A DNA stretch of 61,204 nt from the NCBI GenBank assembly GCA_963205235.1, contig CAUJIP010000015.1:1-61204 (forward strand), given 5' to 3'. The notes below the pieces were generated by a model. It was not told the origin of the DNA, did not search any database, and was given only the letters and a program-made list of their open reading frames with translations. Shown here one piece after another: positions 30,018 to 38,060 of the stretch. Position numbers and translations under genes: made by a program. Positions within the stretch are counted from its first letter, which is position 1, and the number at the start of each line of letters is the position of its first letter. This DNA comes from Pseudomonadota bacterium. Its GTDB lineage: Bacteria; Pseudomonadota; Alphaproteobacteria; Rhodobacterales; Rhodobacteraceae.

Positions 30018-31103
30018 TCAGAGCAGCCAGGAGCCGAACGTATCTACACCAAGCGCCTGTGACGCCAGCAATCGCGGTCGGGGGGCATCGCCAAGCGCGG
30101 CAAGAGCCAGGGACCCAAGCGCCGGGTGACCGTCGGCCCCGATCAGAACGCCGCCCGAGAACATCGCCAGTTCGTCCACCAGCCGCGCCTTGACCAACGC
30201 GGCGGCGATGGTGCTGCCGCCTTCCGACAGGATGCGGGTCAGGCCTTTGGCGGCCAGCGCCTGCAGGGCGGCGGTCAGGTCAAGGTGGCCGTTGATTTCG
30301 GGCGTCTCGATCAGGGTTGCGCCGGTGGTTTCCCAAGCCTTTCGGGCGTCTTCCGGGGCTTGGAGGCCGTGGACCAGCCAGACCGGGGTTTCGCGGGCCG
30401 TGCGGCCCAAGCGGCTGGCCGGGGAGTGTTTCAGGAGACGGTCGAGGACGATCCGCACGGGTTGGCGCTGCGCGCCCATGTCGCGGATGGTCAGGTCCGG
30501 GTCGTCGGCCAAGGCGGTGCCAGAGCCAACCATGACGGCATCATGCGACATCCGCAGGGCATGGACTTTGCGGCGGGCTTCCGGGCCGGTGATCCAGCGG
30601 CTTTCGCCTGTGGCCGTGGCGGTGCGGCCGTCAAGGCTGGCCGCCAGTTTCAGGGTAACGAAGGGCAGGCCTTTGGTCACGCGCTTCAGGAAACCGGCGT
30701 TGAGGCTTGTCGCCTCGGCGGTCAGGACGCCTTCGGTCACGGCGATGCCTGCGGCGCGTAGCATGGCGTGCCCCTTGCCCGACACGCGCTGGTCGGGATC
30801 GGTAAGGGCGGTGACGACACGGGCCACGCGGGCCTTGATCAGCGCCTCAGCGCAGGGCGGGGTGTGGCCGTGGTGGGCGCAGGGTTCAAGGGTGACATAG
30901 GCGGTGGCGCCTTCGGCCTGCGTCCTGGCCTGTTCAAGGGCGCGGACCTCGGCATGCGGGCGGCCGCCGGGTTGGGTCCAGCCACGCCCGGTGATCAGGC
31001 CGTGCTTGACAATGACGCAGCCCACGGCTGGGTTGGGCCAAGTATTGCCCAAGCCCCGCGCGGCAAGGCGCAGGGCGTGGGCCATGTGGTCTGTGTCGCT
31101 CAC
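30018..31103 (-). CDS. ribD: Bifunctional riboflavin biosynthesis deaminase/reductase
   Basis: Protein of 361 residues. The N-terminal cytidine-deaminase-like domain has its zinc site in H50-A-E52 (PHAEVRAL), C75 and C84 ([13 protein letters not shown]). The C-terminal reductase domain starts near residue 146 ([15 protein letters not shown]) and contains [13 protein letters not shown] and the [10 protein letters not shown] nucleotide-binding segment. It performs the second and third steps from GTP to riboflavin. The start is a GTG (31103-31101) overlapping the nrdR stop as GTGA, so it is coupled to nrdR, a pairing often seen in proteobacteria. I found no FMN riboswitch upstream. Confidence 0.95.
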   Translation of the reverse strand: MSDTDHMAHALRLAARGLGNTWPNPAVGCVIVKHGLITGRGWTQPGGRPHAEVRALEQARTQAEGATAYVTLEPCAHHGHTPPCAEALIKARVARVVTALTDPDQRVSGKGHAMLRAAGIAVTEGVLTAEATSLNAGFLKRVTKGLPFVTLKLAASLDGRTATATGESRWITGPEARRKVHALRMSHDAVMVGSGTALADDPDLTIRDMGAQRQPVRIVLDRLLKHSPASRLGRTARETPVWLVHGLQAPEDARKAWETTGATLIETPEINGHLDLTAALQALAAKGLTRILSEGGSTIAAALVKARLVDELAMFSGGVLIGADGHPALGSLALAALGDAPRPRLLASQALGVDTFGSWLL

Positions 31104-31567
31104 TCGTCGCCAGTCGCACCGGGGCGGAGTTCCGAGACGAAGCCGTCAAAGTCATCCGCGGTCTGGAAGTTCTTGTAAACGCTGGCAAAGCGGACATAGG
31201 CGACCGTATCGATCCGGGCGAGGGATTCCATCACGATCTCGCCGATGATCTTGGAGGAGATATCGGTATCGCCAAGGCTTTCCAGCCGCCGCACGATGCC
31301 GGAAATCATCTGGTCGATGCGTTCGGGGTCGATCGGGCGTTTCTGCATCGCGATGCGGATCGAGCGTTCCAGTTTCGAACGGTCGAAATCCTCACGCTTG
31401 CCGGAAGATTTGATGACGACAAGATCGCGCAGCTGAACACGTTCGTAGGTGGTGAACCGTCCGCCACAGGCGGGACAAAAGCGGCGGCGACGGATCGAAA
31501 CGTGATCCTCCGCAGGCCGCGAATCCTTCACTTGCGTGTCGATGTTGCCACAGAATGGGCAGCGCAT
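31100..31567 (-). CDS. nrdR: Transcriptional repressor NrdR
   Basis: Protein of 155 residues with an N-terminal zinc ribbon (C3, C6, C31, C34) and an ATP-cone domain beginning [20 protein letters not shown]. NrdR senses dATP/ATP and represses ribonucleotide reductase genes by binding paired NrdR boxes; no nrd gene is in the window. It is first gene of the nrdR-ribD pair. The 187 bases upstream to the secreted-protein gene contain a CCCGGA/TCCGGG hairpin near 31600 and no gene. Confidence 0.96.
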   Translation of the reverse strand: MRCPFCGNIDTQVKDSRPAEDHVSIRRRRFCPACGGRFTTYERVQLRDLVVIKSSGKREDFDRSKLERSIRIAMQKRPIDPERIDQMISGIVRRLESLGDTDISSKIIGEIVMESLARIDTVAYVRFASVYKNFQTADDFDGFVSELRPGATGDE

Positions 31568-31754
31568 CGGCCCCCTCCTTGCTGTTATGGTTGGTCTGCC
31601 TCAAGGCCCGGATGTTTCTCCGGGTCCCTGCACCAACTATAGGGGCAGGCGGATGATTTGGGGAAGCGCAATATTCTGTCCCCCGCATATAGCCGGGCAA
31701 CTGTTGCAAAGGGGACTCAGTTTGGCCCGACCGGGGGCAGGGATCAGCCTCCGA

Positions 31755-32240
31755 TCACCCGTTATTGCAGGTGGTCTTCCAGCTTTGACTGCTGAATTCC
31801 CAGCACATGCCGACAGCTTCCTTCAGGTCCCATATTCCCTCAAGCGAGTTTGACGGGGTGCCGGGGTCGCAGGTCAGTTCGGCGACAAGCGCGTCGCCCT
31901 GCATGACACGAACCCCGGCTTCGAGCGGCGAGTCCTCTTCGGCGGTGCGTTCCTGCGAGGTCCAGACCTCATAGCCGTAGCCGTCGTTGGTGAAGGTAAC
32001 GGTTTCCCAGATCGAGTTGGAAACCCCCGGCCAGGGCAGGAAGTCGACGCTTTCCATCGGTTCGGTGATCTGCATTTCCGGCTGACCGGGCGGGCCGAAG
32101 CTGTAGGTGATGATGTCGGTCTCGTGGCATATCTCAAGCCGCTTGTCGCCGATCTGGCAGGAAAACACCCCGCCTTCAGGCAGGCAATCGGCAGTGGCGG
32201 GGGAGGCGAGGACGGATAGGGCAAGGGCAAGGCGGCGCAT
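31755..32240 (-). CDS. Small secreted protein of unknown function
   Basis: Protein of 161 residues with a short signal peptide (MRRLALALSVLASPATA, cleavage likely before DC). The mature part has six cysteines (DCLPEGGVFSC, LEICHE, LTCDPG, GMCWEF, KTTCNNG), an even number that suggests disulfides in the periplasm. It is acidic and beta-rich. I do not recognise a family with confidence. It is transcribed toward nrdR with a 187-base gap. Confidence 0.65.
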   Translation of the reverse strand: MRRLALALSVLASPATADCLPEGGVFSCQIGDKRLEICHETDIITYSFGPPGQPEMQITEPMESVDFLPWPGVSNSIWETVTFTNDGYGYEVWTSQERTAEEDSPLEAGVRVMQGDALVAELTCDPGTPSNSLEGIWDLKEAVGMCWEFSSQSWKTTCNNG

Positions 32241-32323
32241 GGAAACTCCTATTTGCTCAGGAGTGTGCGTTGCCGGTTGCGGCCATGCAAGAGGGTTCGG
32301 ACGGGTGCCCGTTTGGGTATCGG

Positions 32324-32351
32324 GAGTCGGGGTGAACCCCGACCTACGGGT
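32324..32351. repeat. REP-like palindrome, first of two identical 28-bp copies
   Basis: The core GTCGGGGTGAACCCCGAC (32326-32343) is an 8-bp stem with a GA loop, followed by CTACGGGT. The 28 bases 32324-32351 are identical to 33508-33535. The element begins directly behind the stop codon of the monooxygenase-like gene on the minus strand, sharing base 32351 with it. Confidence 0.75.
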
Positions 32352-32650
32352 CAGCCCTGATGCAGCACGACCTCACCCGCCCAGGGTTCGGTGACACCCC
32401 TGCCCCCGCCAAGGTCCTCAAGAATGGGCCGAAGCTTGTCGAGGTTGGCGATCATCGCAGGCCGCGCGGCGACCATCGCCTCGTGGCTCTCCCATTCACC
32501 GATGACGATGAAACTGCGCTCGCCCGATTTCACCAGCCAGAAGTTGCGGCTGCCCGGAATGGCCTTGGCGTCAAAGTCTTTATGAAGGCGAATGTATTCA
32601 GCCTCCATCCCCGGCTTCACCCGCATATGCACGACATTCATCACGGTCAT
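32351..32650 (-). CDS. Antibiotic biosynthesis monooxygenase (ABM) domain protein
   Basis: Protein of 99 residues with the ferredoxin-like ABM fold: MTVMNVVHMRVKPGMEAEYIRLH, then GSRNFWLVKSGERSFIVIGEWESHEAMVAARP. Small single-domain members act as heme-degrading or quinol oxygenases, or have no known activity. The residues of IsdG-type heme oxygenases (an Asn-Trp-His set) are not clearly complete here, so a general ABM label is safest. The ATG at 32650 is preferred because homology starts there. The stop codon abuts the REP-like palindrome. Confidence 0.75.
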   Translation of the reverse strand: MTVMNVVHMRVKPGMEAEYIRLHKDFDAKAIPGSRNFWLVKSGERSFIVIGEWESHEAMVAARPAMIANLDKLRPILEDLGGGRGVTEPWAGEVVLHQG

Positions 32651-32727
32651 GGTGGCTTCCCCCCGTTGGTCGTGAGGGAAAGATAGCATGGAATGGGGTG
32701 AGTCGGGGGGGATTTGGTGTGGGAGGT

Positions 32728-32787
32728 GTAGGGTGCGCTACGGCGCACCGTTCCATCCGCCGGGTGGTGCGCTGTAGCGCACCCTAC
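32728..32787. repeat. REP-like palindromic element with 13-bp terminal inverted repeats
   Basis: GTAGGGTGCGCTA (32728-32740) and its exact complement TAGCGCACCCTAC (32775-32787) bound a 60-bp element, with an inner GGCGCACC/GGTGCGC pairing. It shares the GTAGGGTG...CACCCTAC ends with 26790-26858 but has a different core. It lies just upstream of the phd-doc promoter. Confidence 0.7.
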
Positions 32788-32794
32788 GGTTCAT

Positions 32795-32828
32795 TTGCAG
32801 AAACCTACATTTGGGTATATATTCTACC
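32795..32828 (+). promoter_or_regulatory. Candidate promoter and operator of the phd-doc pair
   Basis: TTGCAG (32795-32800) and TATATT (32818-32823) are separated by 17 bases, a good sigma-70 match. GGTA-N7-TACC (32814-32828) is an inverted repeat over the -10 and is a plausible autoregulatory operator for the Phd-type antitoxin. A start site near 32830 gives a leader of about 23 bases with a GAGG sequence. Confidence 0.5.
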
Positions 32829-32852
32829 ACACAATAGAGGACACACCGCACT

Positions 32853-33101
32853 ATGACCCGCCTTCTGACCCCCCATATCGCCACGATGACGGAACTTCGC
32901 GAGCCGCATAAGGTGCTGGAACGCGCGGGGGGCAAGCCGGTGGCGATCCTGAAGAACTCTGCCGTGGTGGCCTATCTTGTTCCCGAGGCGGCGGTGGACA
33001 CCGGCGACCATCGGGTCGCCACGCTGGACGAGGTGATGGAGGCGCTGGAGCGCCGCCGCGCAATCAACCAGCCGGTGCTGGACTACCTCAAGGACAAGTA
33101 A
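32853..33101 (+). CDS. Type II antitoxin, Phd/YefM family
   Basis: Protein of 82 residues. The N-terminal half (about 1-50: IATMTELREPHKVLERAGGKPVAILKNSAVVAYLVP) is the Phd/YefM DNA-binding fold, in which a helix and hairpin grip the operator. The C-terminal half is an acidic/basic helix (TLDEVMEALERRRAINQPVL) that would wrap the toxin. It ends in TAA immediately followed by the GTG of the Doc-like toxin, so toxin translation is coupled. It likely represses its own promoter together with the toxin. Confidence 0.86.
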   Translation: MTRLLTPHIATMTELREPHKVLERAGGKPVAILKNSAVVAYLVPEAAVDTGDHRVATLDEVMEALERRRAINQPVLDYLKDK

Positions 33102-33473
33102 GTGCAGCTTCTTTCGCCCGAACTGGTCGAGGCGATCCACGATGCCATCCTGAACCCCGGCGAGATTGCCGGTCGGGCGCGGGACAAGTCGCTGGAGGCC
33201 GCCCTTGCCCGTGTCGACAACCGCCTTGCCTATGGCATGGTCGCGGATGCGTTTGATCTGGCCGCCGCCTATGCCATGGCCATCGCGCGCGGGCATTGCT
33301 TCAACGACGGCAACAAGCGCACCGCGCACCAGTTGATGGATACCTGCCTTACCTTGAACGGGATCGAGATCGCCTGGTCCGCTGAGGAGGTGGGCCAGAT
33401 CATCATCCGCTGCGCCCAGGGGTTGATGGCGGACGGCGACCTTGCGGGGTGGTTGAGGGGGAGGGTTGGGTGA
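33102..33473 (+). CDS. doc: Type II toxin, Doc (Fic family)
   Basis: Protein of 123 residues with the Fic core H65-x-F67-N-D-G-N-K72-R73 (GHCFNDGNKRTAH). Lysine replaces the second glycine of classical AMPylating Fic motifs, as in P1 Doc, which phosphorylates EF-Tu. The fold is otherwise complete at the usual Doc length. The start is a GTG directly after the antitoxin stop, with no spacer; translation probably depends on ribosomes leaving the antitoxin. The GC content is like the chromosome, unlike the nearby HEPN and GIY-YIG genes. Confidence 0.88.
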   Translation: MQLLSPELVEAIHDAILNPGEIAGRARDKSLEAALARVDNRLAYGMVADAFDLAAAYAMAIARGHCFNDGNKRTAHQLMDTCLTLNGIEIAWSAEEVGQIIIRCAQGLMADGDLAGWLRGRVG

Positions 33474-33507
33474 GGTTTTTTTTGGGGGGGTTCTCCCCGG
33501 CGTCGGA

Positions 33508-33535
33508 GAGTCGGGGTGAACCCCGACCTACGGGT
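33508..33535. repeat. REP-like palindrome, second identical 28-bp copy
   Basis: GTCGGGGTGAACCCCGAC (33510-33527) plus CTACGGGT, identical over 28 bases to 32324-32351. It lies three bases beyond the stop codon of the GIY-YIG gene on the minus strand and 34 bases after the convergent doc gene, so it may serve as a bidirectional terminator. Confidence 0.75.
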
Positions 33536-33538
33536 TCG

Positions 33539-33883
33539 CTAGCTTCTGCTTCGTGTGCGGTGAGATCGATTGTAGCCGATCTGCGGGTCGTTTGACTTGA
33601 GAGACTTGATGAAATCTCCCTCTCTTGAAGACACCAGCACCTTGTCCTCGCTCTCGAAAAGGATCTCTTTCCTTAGAACAAAATCCCTCAAGTCTTCGAC
33701 GGAAAAATCCGCTTCAACTGTCTCGTTGTGCCATGAGCCGAAGTAGCGAAGTGAGTGGCCGGGTTCGCCAATGTCCTTTCCCACATAGATTTTTCCGTTG
33801 GGAAAAGTGATCTTGTAGATGACGTAACGCAGTTTGCGCATCGAATTGGCCCAAAGAAACAGGGCGTCCGAAGGGGCACCCAT
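33539..33883 (-). CDS. GIY-YIG nuclease-like protein, accessory
   Basis: Protein of 114 residues, essentially one GIY-YIG domain. It has V21-I22-Y23 (first motif), Y33-V34-G35 in NGKIYVGKDIG, R46 in HSLRYFGS, the likely metal-binding E88 in SREGDFIK and N105 in GYNRS. All five catalytic positions are occupied. The closest look is to phage Seg/homing-type single-domain enzymes (KIYVGKDI..RYFGS..KEILFE). The GC content is lower than the surroundings. The ATG is only 3 bases behind the rpoD stop, so it is probably read from the rpoD message. The target is unknown; a defence or mobile-element role is inference. Confidence 0.78.
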   Translation of the reverse strand: MGAPSDALFLWANSMRKLRYVIYKITFPNGKIYVGKDIGEPGHSLRYFGSWHNETVEADFSVEDLRDFVLRKEILFESEDKVLVSSREGDFIKSLKSNDPQIGYNRSHRTRSRS

Positions 33884-33886
33884 TGC

Positions 33887-35893
33887 TCACTGATCCAGGA
33901 AACTCCGCAACTTCCTGCTCCTCGACGGATGCTTCAGCTTCCGCAAGGCCTTCGCCTCGATCTGGCGGATGCGTTCTCGGGTGACGCTGAACTGCTGGCC
34001 CACTTCCTCAAGCGTGTGGTCGGTGTTCATCCCGATGCCGAAGCGCATGCGCAGCACACGTTCTTCGCGGGGGGTGAGCGACGCCAAAACGCGGGTGGTG
34101 GTTTCCTTCAGGTTTTCCTGAATGGCGGATTCCAGCGGCAGGATCGCGTTCTTGTCTTCGATGAAGTCGCCAAGCTGGCTGTCTTCTTCGTCCCCGATGG
34201 GGGTTTCCAAGGAAATCGGTTCCTTGGCGATTTTCATCACCTTGCGGACCTTTTCCAAGGGCATCTGGAGTTTTTCGGCCAGTTCCTCGGGCGTCGGTTC
34301 GCGACCGATTTCGTGCAGCATCTGGCGACCGGTGCGGACGAGTTTGTTGATCGTCTCGATCATGTGGACCGGAATACGGATCGTGCGGGCCTGGTCGGCG
34401 ATAGACCGCGTGATCGCCTGACGAATCCACCAGGTCGCGTAGGTGGAGAATTTATAGCCCCGGCGGTATTCGAACTTGTCGACGGCCTTCATCAGGCCGA
34501 TGTTGCCTTCCTGAATAAGATCAAGGAATTGCAGCCCGCGGTTCGTGTATTTCTTGGCGATGGAGATGACGAGGCGAAGGTTCGCTTCGACCATTTCCTT
34601 CTTGGCCTGACGCGCCTCTTTTTCGCCCTTCTGGACCTGGTTCACGATCCGGCGGAATTCGCTGATGTCGACGCCGACGTATTGGCCGACCTGCGCCATT
34701 TCGGCGCGCAGTTCTTCGACCTTTTCGCGCGACCGTTCGATCAGCGCCTGCCAGCCGCGCCCAGCCTTCTGGCCCATGCGGTCCAGCCAGGTCGGGTCAA
34801 GTTCATACCCTTGATATTCCTGAATGAATTCCTGCCGGTTGATCCGCGCGGCATCGGCCAGTTTCACCATGCCCGAGTTGATCGCCATGATGCGTTTGTT
34901 GATGCCGTAAAGCTGGTCGATCAGTGCTTCGATACGCGAGTTGTTCAGGTGAAGCTCATTCACCAGAAGCACGATTTCCGACCGCAGTTTCTGATAGGCG
35001 GCCTCGTCCGTGGTGGAAAACACCTGGGTCGACGACAGCGTTGCGTCCATCCGCAGCTGCTGCATGTCGGCCAGCTTGTCATAGTCGCGCGCGATCAGGT
35101 CAAGCGTTTCAAGGACACGCGGCTTCAGCGCGGCTTCCATCGCGGCAAGCGACATGTTCGAGGCTTCGTCATCCTCGTCATCGTCCATCTCGCGCATGAT
35201 CGGATTGCCGTCGGCATCCAGCTCGGGCTCGGCACCGCCAGCGGCCCTGCGCGGGGCGGCGTCGACATCAACACCGACACCAACTTCGTCCAAGGCTGGA
35301 CCGTCAAGTTCCCCTTCTTCGCCGTCAAGGCTGCGGCCAAAGGTGGCCTCAAGGTCGATGACATCGCGCAGAAGGATTTCTTCGGACAGAAGTTCATCGC
35401 GCCAGATGATGATGGCCTGGAAGGTCAGCGGGCTTTCGCAAAGCCCCGCGATCATCGTGTTGCGGCCAGCCTCGATCCGCTTGGCGATGGCGATTTCGCC
35501 CTCACGGGAAAGGAGTTCCACCGACCCCATTTCGCGCAGGTACATGCGAACCGGGTCATCGGTGCGGTCCAGCGCTTCGGTCGTGGTGGTGGCAACGGCG
35601 ATTTCGCGGCTGGTCGAGGTTTCGACCAACTCGCCCGCTGGGGCTTCGCCTTCTTCGACTTCCTCGTCTTCAATGATGTTGATGCCCATTTCCGAGAGCA
35701 TCGACATCACGTCCTCGATCTGCTCGGACGAAACCTGTTCGGGCGGCAAGACCGTGTTCAGCTGGTCATAGGTGATGTACCCACGCTCGCGTGCGTCGGC
35801 GATCATCTTCTTGACCGCAGCCTGGCTCATGTCCAGCGAGACATCAGCTTCTTCGGCTTCGGGCTTGTCGTCGTCGGTGTCCTTGGCGGCCAT
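33887..35893 (-). CDS. rpoD: Primary sigma factor RpoD (sigma-70)
   Basis: Protein of 668 residues with every expected region. Region 1.1 begins [23 protein letters not shown], an acidic non-conserved insert (DDDEDDEAS) follows, region 2 contains the -10 reader [22 protein letters not shown], region 3 follows, and region 4.2 ([20 protein letters not shown]) reads the -35. It directs transcription of housekeeping genes. The ATG at 35893 is followed after 74 bases upstream by the dnaG stop, so dnaG-rpoD form the usual macromolecular-synthesis pair. The GIY-YIG gene is appended downstream. Length is normal for Alphaproteobacteria. Confidence 0.97.
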   Translation of the reverse strand: MAAKDTDDDKPEAEEADVSLDMSQAAVKKMIADARERGYITYDQLNTVLPPEQVSSEQIEDVMSMLSEMGINIIEDEEVEEGEAPAGELVETSTSREIAVATTTTEALDRTDDPVRMYLREMGSVELLSREGEIAIAKRIEAGRNTMIAGLCESPLTFQAIIIWRDELLSEEILLRDVIDLEATFGRSLDGEEGELDGPALDEVGVGVDVDAAPRRAAGGAEPELDADGNPIMREMDDDEDDEASNMSLAAMEAALKPRVLETLDLIARDYDKLADMQQLRMDATLSSTQVFSTTDEAAYQKLRSEIVLLVNELHLNNSRIEALIDQLYGINKRIMAINSGMVKLADAARINRQEFIQEYQGYELDPTWLDRMGQKAGRGWQALIERSREKVEELRAEMAQVGQYVGVDISEFRRIVNQVQKGEKEARQAKKEMVEANLRLVISIAKKYTNRGLQFLDLIQEGNIGLMKAVDKFEYRRGYKFSTYATWWIRQAITRSIADQARTIRIPVHMIETINKLVRTGRQMLHEIGREPTPEELAEKLQMPLEKVRKVMKIAKEPISLETPIGDEEDSQLGDFIEDKNAILPLESAIQENLKETTTRVLASLTPREERVLRMRFGIGMNTDHTLEEVGQQFSVTRERIRQIEAKALRKLKHPSRSRKLRSFLDQ

Positions 35894-35909
35894 GTGGTCT
35901 CCTAAAGGC

Positions 35910-35969
35910 GAATCGGGGGCAGCAAATTCGAATCAATACTGCGAATCAGGCCAGAGGAAAGGCCGAATC
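35910..35969. promoter_or_regulatory. Cluster of four GANTC (CcrM-type) sites upstream of rpoD
   Basis: GAATC occurs at 35910-35914, 35930-35934, 35943-35947 and 35965-35969, each preceded by C (CGAATC). The cluster fills the dnaG-rpoD spacer, and the last site touches the dnaG stop. GANTC is the recognition site of the cell-cycle methyltransferase CcrM of Alphaproteobacteria. The promoter of rpoD is expected in or near this spacer, so methylation-sensitive control is conceivable. Confidence 0.45.
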
Positions 35970-37896
35970 AGCGGTTTTTCTTGACCCATACCTGATCGTC
36001 GATCAGCGATTGCAGATGTCTTGACAGGGCGGCCCGGTCTTCGCCCAGATCGGCGCTGTCGGACGGGCCGGATCTTTCAGACCGGTGCCGGGCCTCGGCA
36101 GCCTGTGTCAGGCGCCAGGTGAGGCCTTCGTCGGGCAGTCCATCCATATCCTCCATGGCATCTTCGATCTCGCGCCGCGCGCCCCGGCGGGCTTCAAGTT
36201 TGGCCAGTTCCTCGGCCAGACAAAGGGCGGCAAGGTCGTCATCGGCGATGTTGCGGACCGGGGGGGCAATGGCGACATGGGGGCGCGACATCAGCGCGTC
36301 AAGAGCATGTGGGGCCGATTGCGCGATCTTCGAATGCAGGTCAGGCAGATCGGCCCCGGCCAGGATCATCTGGCGCAGCGTGTCATGGTCGTCGCCGGTC
36401 AGGTCCATACGCTCCAAGGCGGATTCGAAACGGTGGATCAGGGCGGGATGCAGGATCAGGGTGGCAAGGATCACGGCCTCACGCAGGATTTCGTCGACCG
36501 GGCCTTGCGCCTGGGCAAGGAGAGAGGAGCGGGTGGTGGCCAAAGCGCCCACCGGCGGGGCGAATTTGCGACCGGGGCGGAAGGGGCCGGGCTGGAAGGG
36601 GCGGGCCTGTCCGGTGCCGAAAAGCTGCAGCCGCAGGCGTTTCATTTCGTCGGTGTAATGGGTCTTGATCGATTGGTCGGCAATCCGGGCTAGGTGCGCG
36701 CGCAGCGTCTTGTCCAGGCTGGCTCGGCGTTCGGGGCTGTCGAAGACGCGGCCCTCGGTCTCGCGCTGCCAGAGAAGGTCGATCATCGGTTTTGCGGCAT
36801 CGAGGACGGCCTGCATGGCGGGGGCGCCTTGGGCGCGGATCAGATCGTCGGGGTCCATCCCGCCCGGCAGGATCGCAAAGCGCAGCGCCTTGCCGGCCTC
36901 AAGCATCGGCAGGGAAAGGTCGATCACCCGCTGCGCGGCGCGGATGCCTGCGGTGTCGCCATCAAGCGCGATGATCGGTTCATCGGCGATGCGCCAGATC
37001 AGGCGAAGCTGATCTTCGGTGACGGCGGTGCCAAGGGGCGCGACAGCGGCGGTGAAGCCCGCCTCGCTAAGGGCGATCACGTCCATGTAGCCTTCGGCGA
37101 CGATCAGGGGCTTGCCCTTACCGGCGGCTTCGCGCGCCGGGGACTGGTTGAACAGGTTCCGGCCCTTGTCGAAAAGCTCCGTCTCCGGCCCGTTCAGGTA
37201 TTTAGCCCGTGCGTTGGGGTCGAGGGAGCGGCCACCAAGGCTGATCACCCTGCCCCGCCCGTCGCGGATCGGAAAGATGATGCGGGCGTGGAAGCGGTCG
37301 TAAAGGCGACCCGAGTCGGACTTGGCGATGACACCGGACGCGGTCATCAGGTCTTCGGAGATGCCCTTGGCCTTCAGGTGGTCGACCAGCGCCTGCGCGT
37401 TGTCGGGCGACCAGCCGATATCCCAACGGTCCCATGCGGGTTCGTTCAACCGGCGTTTCTGGGACAGGTAGCTGCGGGCGGCGGCCCCGGCACTGGTCTT
37501 GAGCTGCAGGCGGTAGAACTTTACCGCCTCGTCCATCACCTGCGCCAGTTCCGTGCGTCGGTCTGCCTTTTCAGCGGCGCGCGGGTCGCGGGCGGGCATG
37601 GTCATCCCGGCTTCGCGGGCAAGGGATTCGACCGCCTCGATGAAGCTCAGGTTCTCGGCTTCCTTGACGAAGGTGACGGCATCGCCCTTCGCGTGGCAGC
37701 CGAAGCAGTAATAGAACCCCTTTCGGTCATCAACGTGGAAGCTGGCGGATTTCTCCTGATGGAATGGGCACGGCGCCCAGAAATCGCCCTTGGCCATGTT
37801 CGACTTGCGCAAGTCCCAGGTGACCTTCTTCCCAACGATGGAAGAAAGCGTGACGCGGGTGCGCAGTTCGTCGAGGAATCCGTTCGGCAGAGACAT
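35968..37896 (-). CDS. dnaG: DNA primase
   Basis: Protein of 642 residues. It has an N-terminal zinc-binding domain with C43, H46, C64 and C67 (CPFH...CFGC), the RNA polymerase domain with the TOPRIM fold (VAEGYMDVIALSEAG, then ALDGDTAGIRAAQR, acidic metal ligands), and a C-terminal DnaB-interaction domain. It synthesises RNA primers at the replication fork. It is upstream of rpoD, and the pair has a 74-base spacer. The 164 bases before its start hold the long inverted repeat at 37934-38047. Confidence 0.97.
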   Translation of the reverse strand: MSLPNGFLDELRTRVTLSSIVGKKVTWDLRKSNMAKGDFWAPCPFHQEKSASFHVDDRKGFYYCFGCHAKGDAVTFVKEAENLSFIEAVESLAREAGMTMPARDPRAAEKADRRTELAQVMDEAVKFYRLQLKTSAGAAARSYLSQKRRLNEPAWDRWDIGWSPDNAQALVDHLKAKGISEDLMTASGVIAKSDSGRLYDRFHARIIFPIRDGRGRVISLGGRSLDPNARAKYLNGPETELFDKGRNLFNQSPAREAAGKGKPLIVAEGYMDVIALSEAGFTAAVAPLGTAVTEDQLRLIWRIADEPIIALDGDTAGIRAAQRVIDLSLPMLEAGKALRFAILPGGMDPDDLIRAQGAPAMQAVLDAAKPMIDLLWQRETEGRVFDSPERRASLDKTLRAHLARIADQSIKTHYTDEMKRLRLQLFGTGQARPFQPGPFRPGRKFAPPVGALATTRSSLLAQAQGPVDEILREAVILATLILHPALIHRFESALERMDLTGDDHDTLRQMILAGADLPDLHSKIAQSAPHALDALMSRPHVAIAPPVRNIADDDLAALCLAEELAKLEARRGARREIEDAMEDMDGLPDEGLTWRLTQAAEARHRSERSGPSDSADLGEDRAALSRHLQSLIDDQVWVKKNR

Positions 37897-37933
37897 GGGC
37901 TAAATTTCAATCGTCGCGCAGGAGGAACGCCCC

Positions 37934-38047
37934 GGGGCGCTTCGCCCCCGGACCCCCGAGGATACTTATGGACAGAAAATTGGGCGAGCCCAACTGTCAT
38001 TTTCTGTCTTCAAATATCCTTGGGGGGTGCGGGGGGCGAAGCGCCCC
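37934..38047. repeat. Long imperfect inverted repeat (47- and 49-base arms)
   Basis: The left arm 37934-37980 (starts GGGGCGCTTCGCCCCCGG, contains CCCCCGAGGATACTT, ends ACAGAAAAT) pairs imperfectly with the right arm 37999-38047 (ATTTTCTGTCTTCAAATATC through GGCGAAGCGCCCC). The 18-base loop itself contains TTGGGC/GCCCAA. Both arms are versions of the GGATATTTG family repeat at 22593. It lies between the dnaG promoter side and the stop of the oxidase gene, and probably terminates the amine operon. Confidence 0.75.
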
Positions 38048-38060
38048 CGCCACGGGTGGG

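Noticed and set aside
31568-31754. Possible FMN riboswitch upstream of nrdR-ribD
   Set aside because: The conserved RFN elements (AGGGGxxxGGTGAAATTC type) are not found; only a short hairpin near 31600 is present.
26525-33885. A genomic island carried by an integrase or transposase
   Set aside because: No integrase, transposase, tRNA attachment site or direct flanking repeats; accessory genes are singly interspersed among core genes.
33755-35905. Open frame of 716 codons opposite rpoD
   Set aside because: Antisense to a fully conserved sigma factor; composition is the complement of GAA/GAG/CAG-rich codons, with no recognisable domain.
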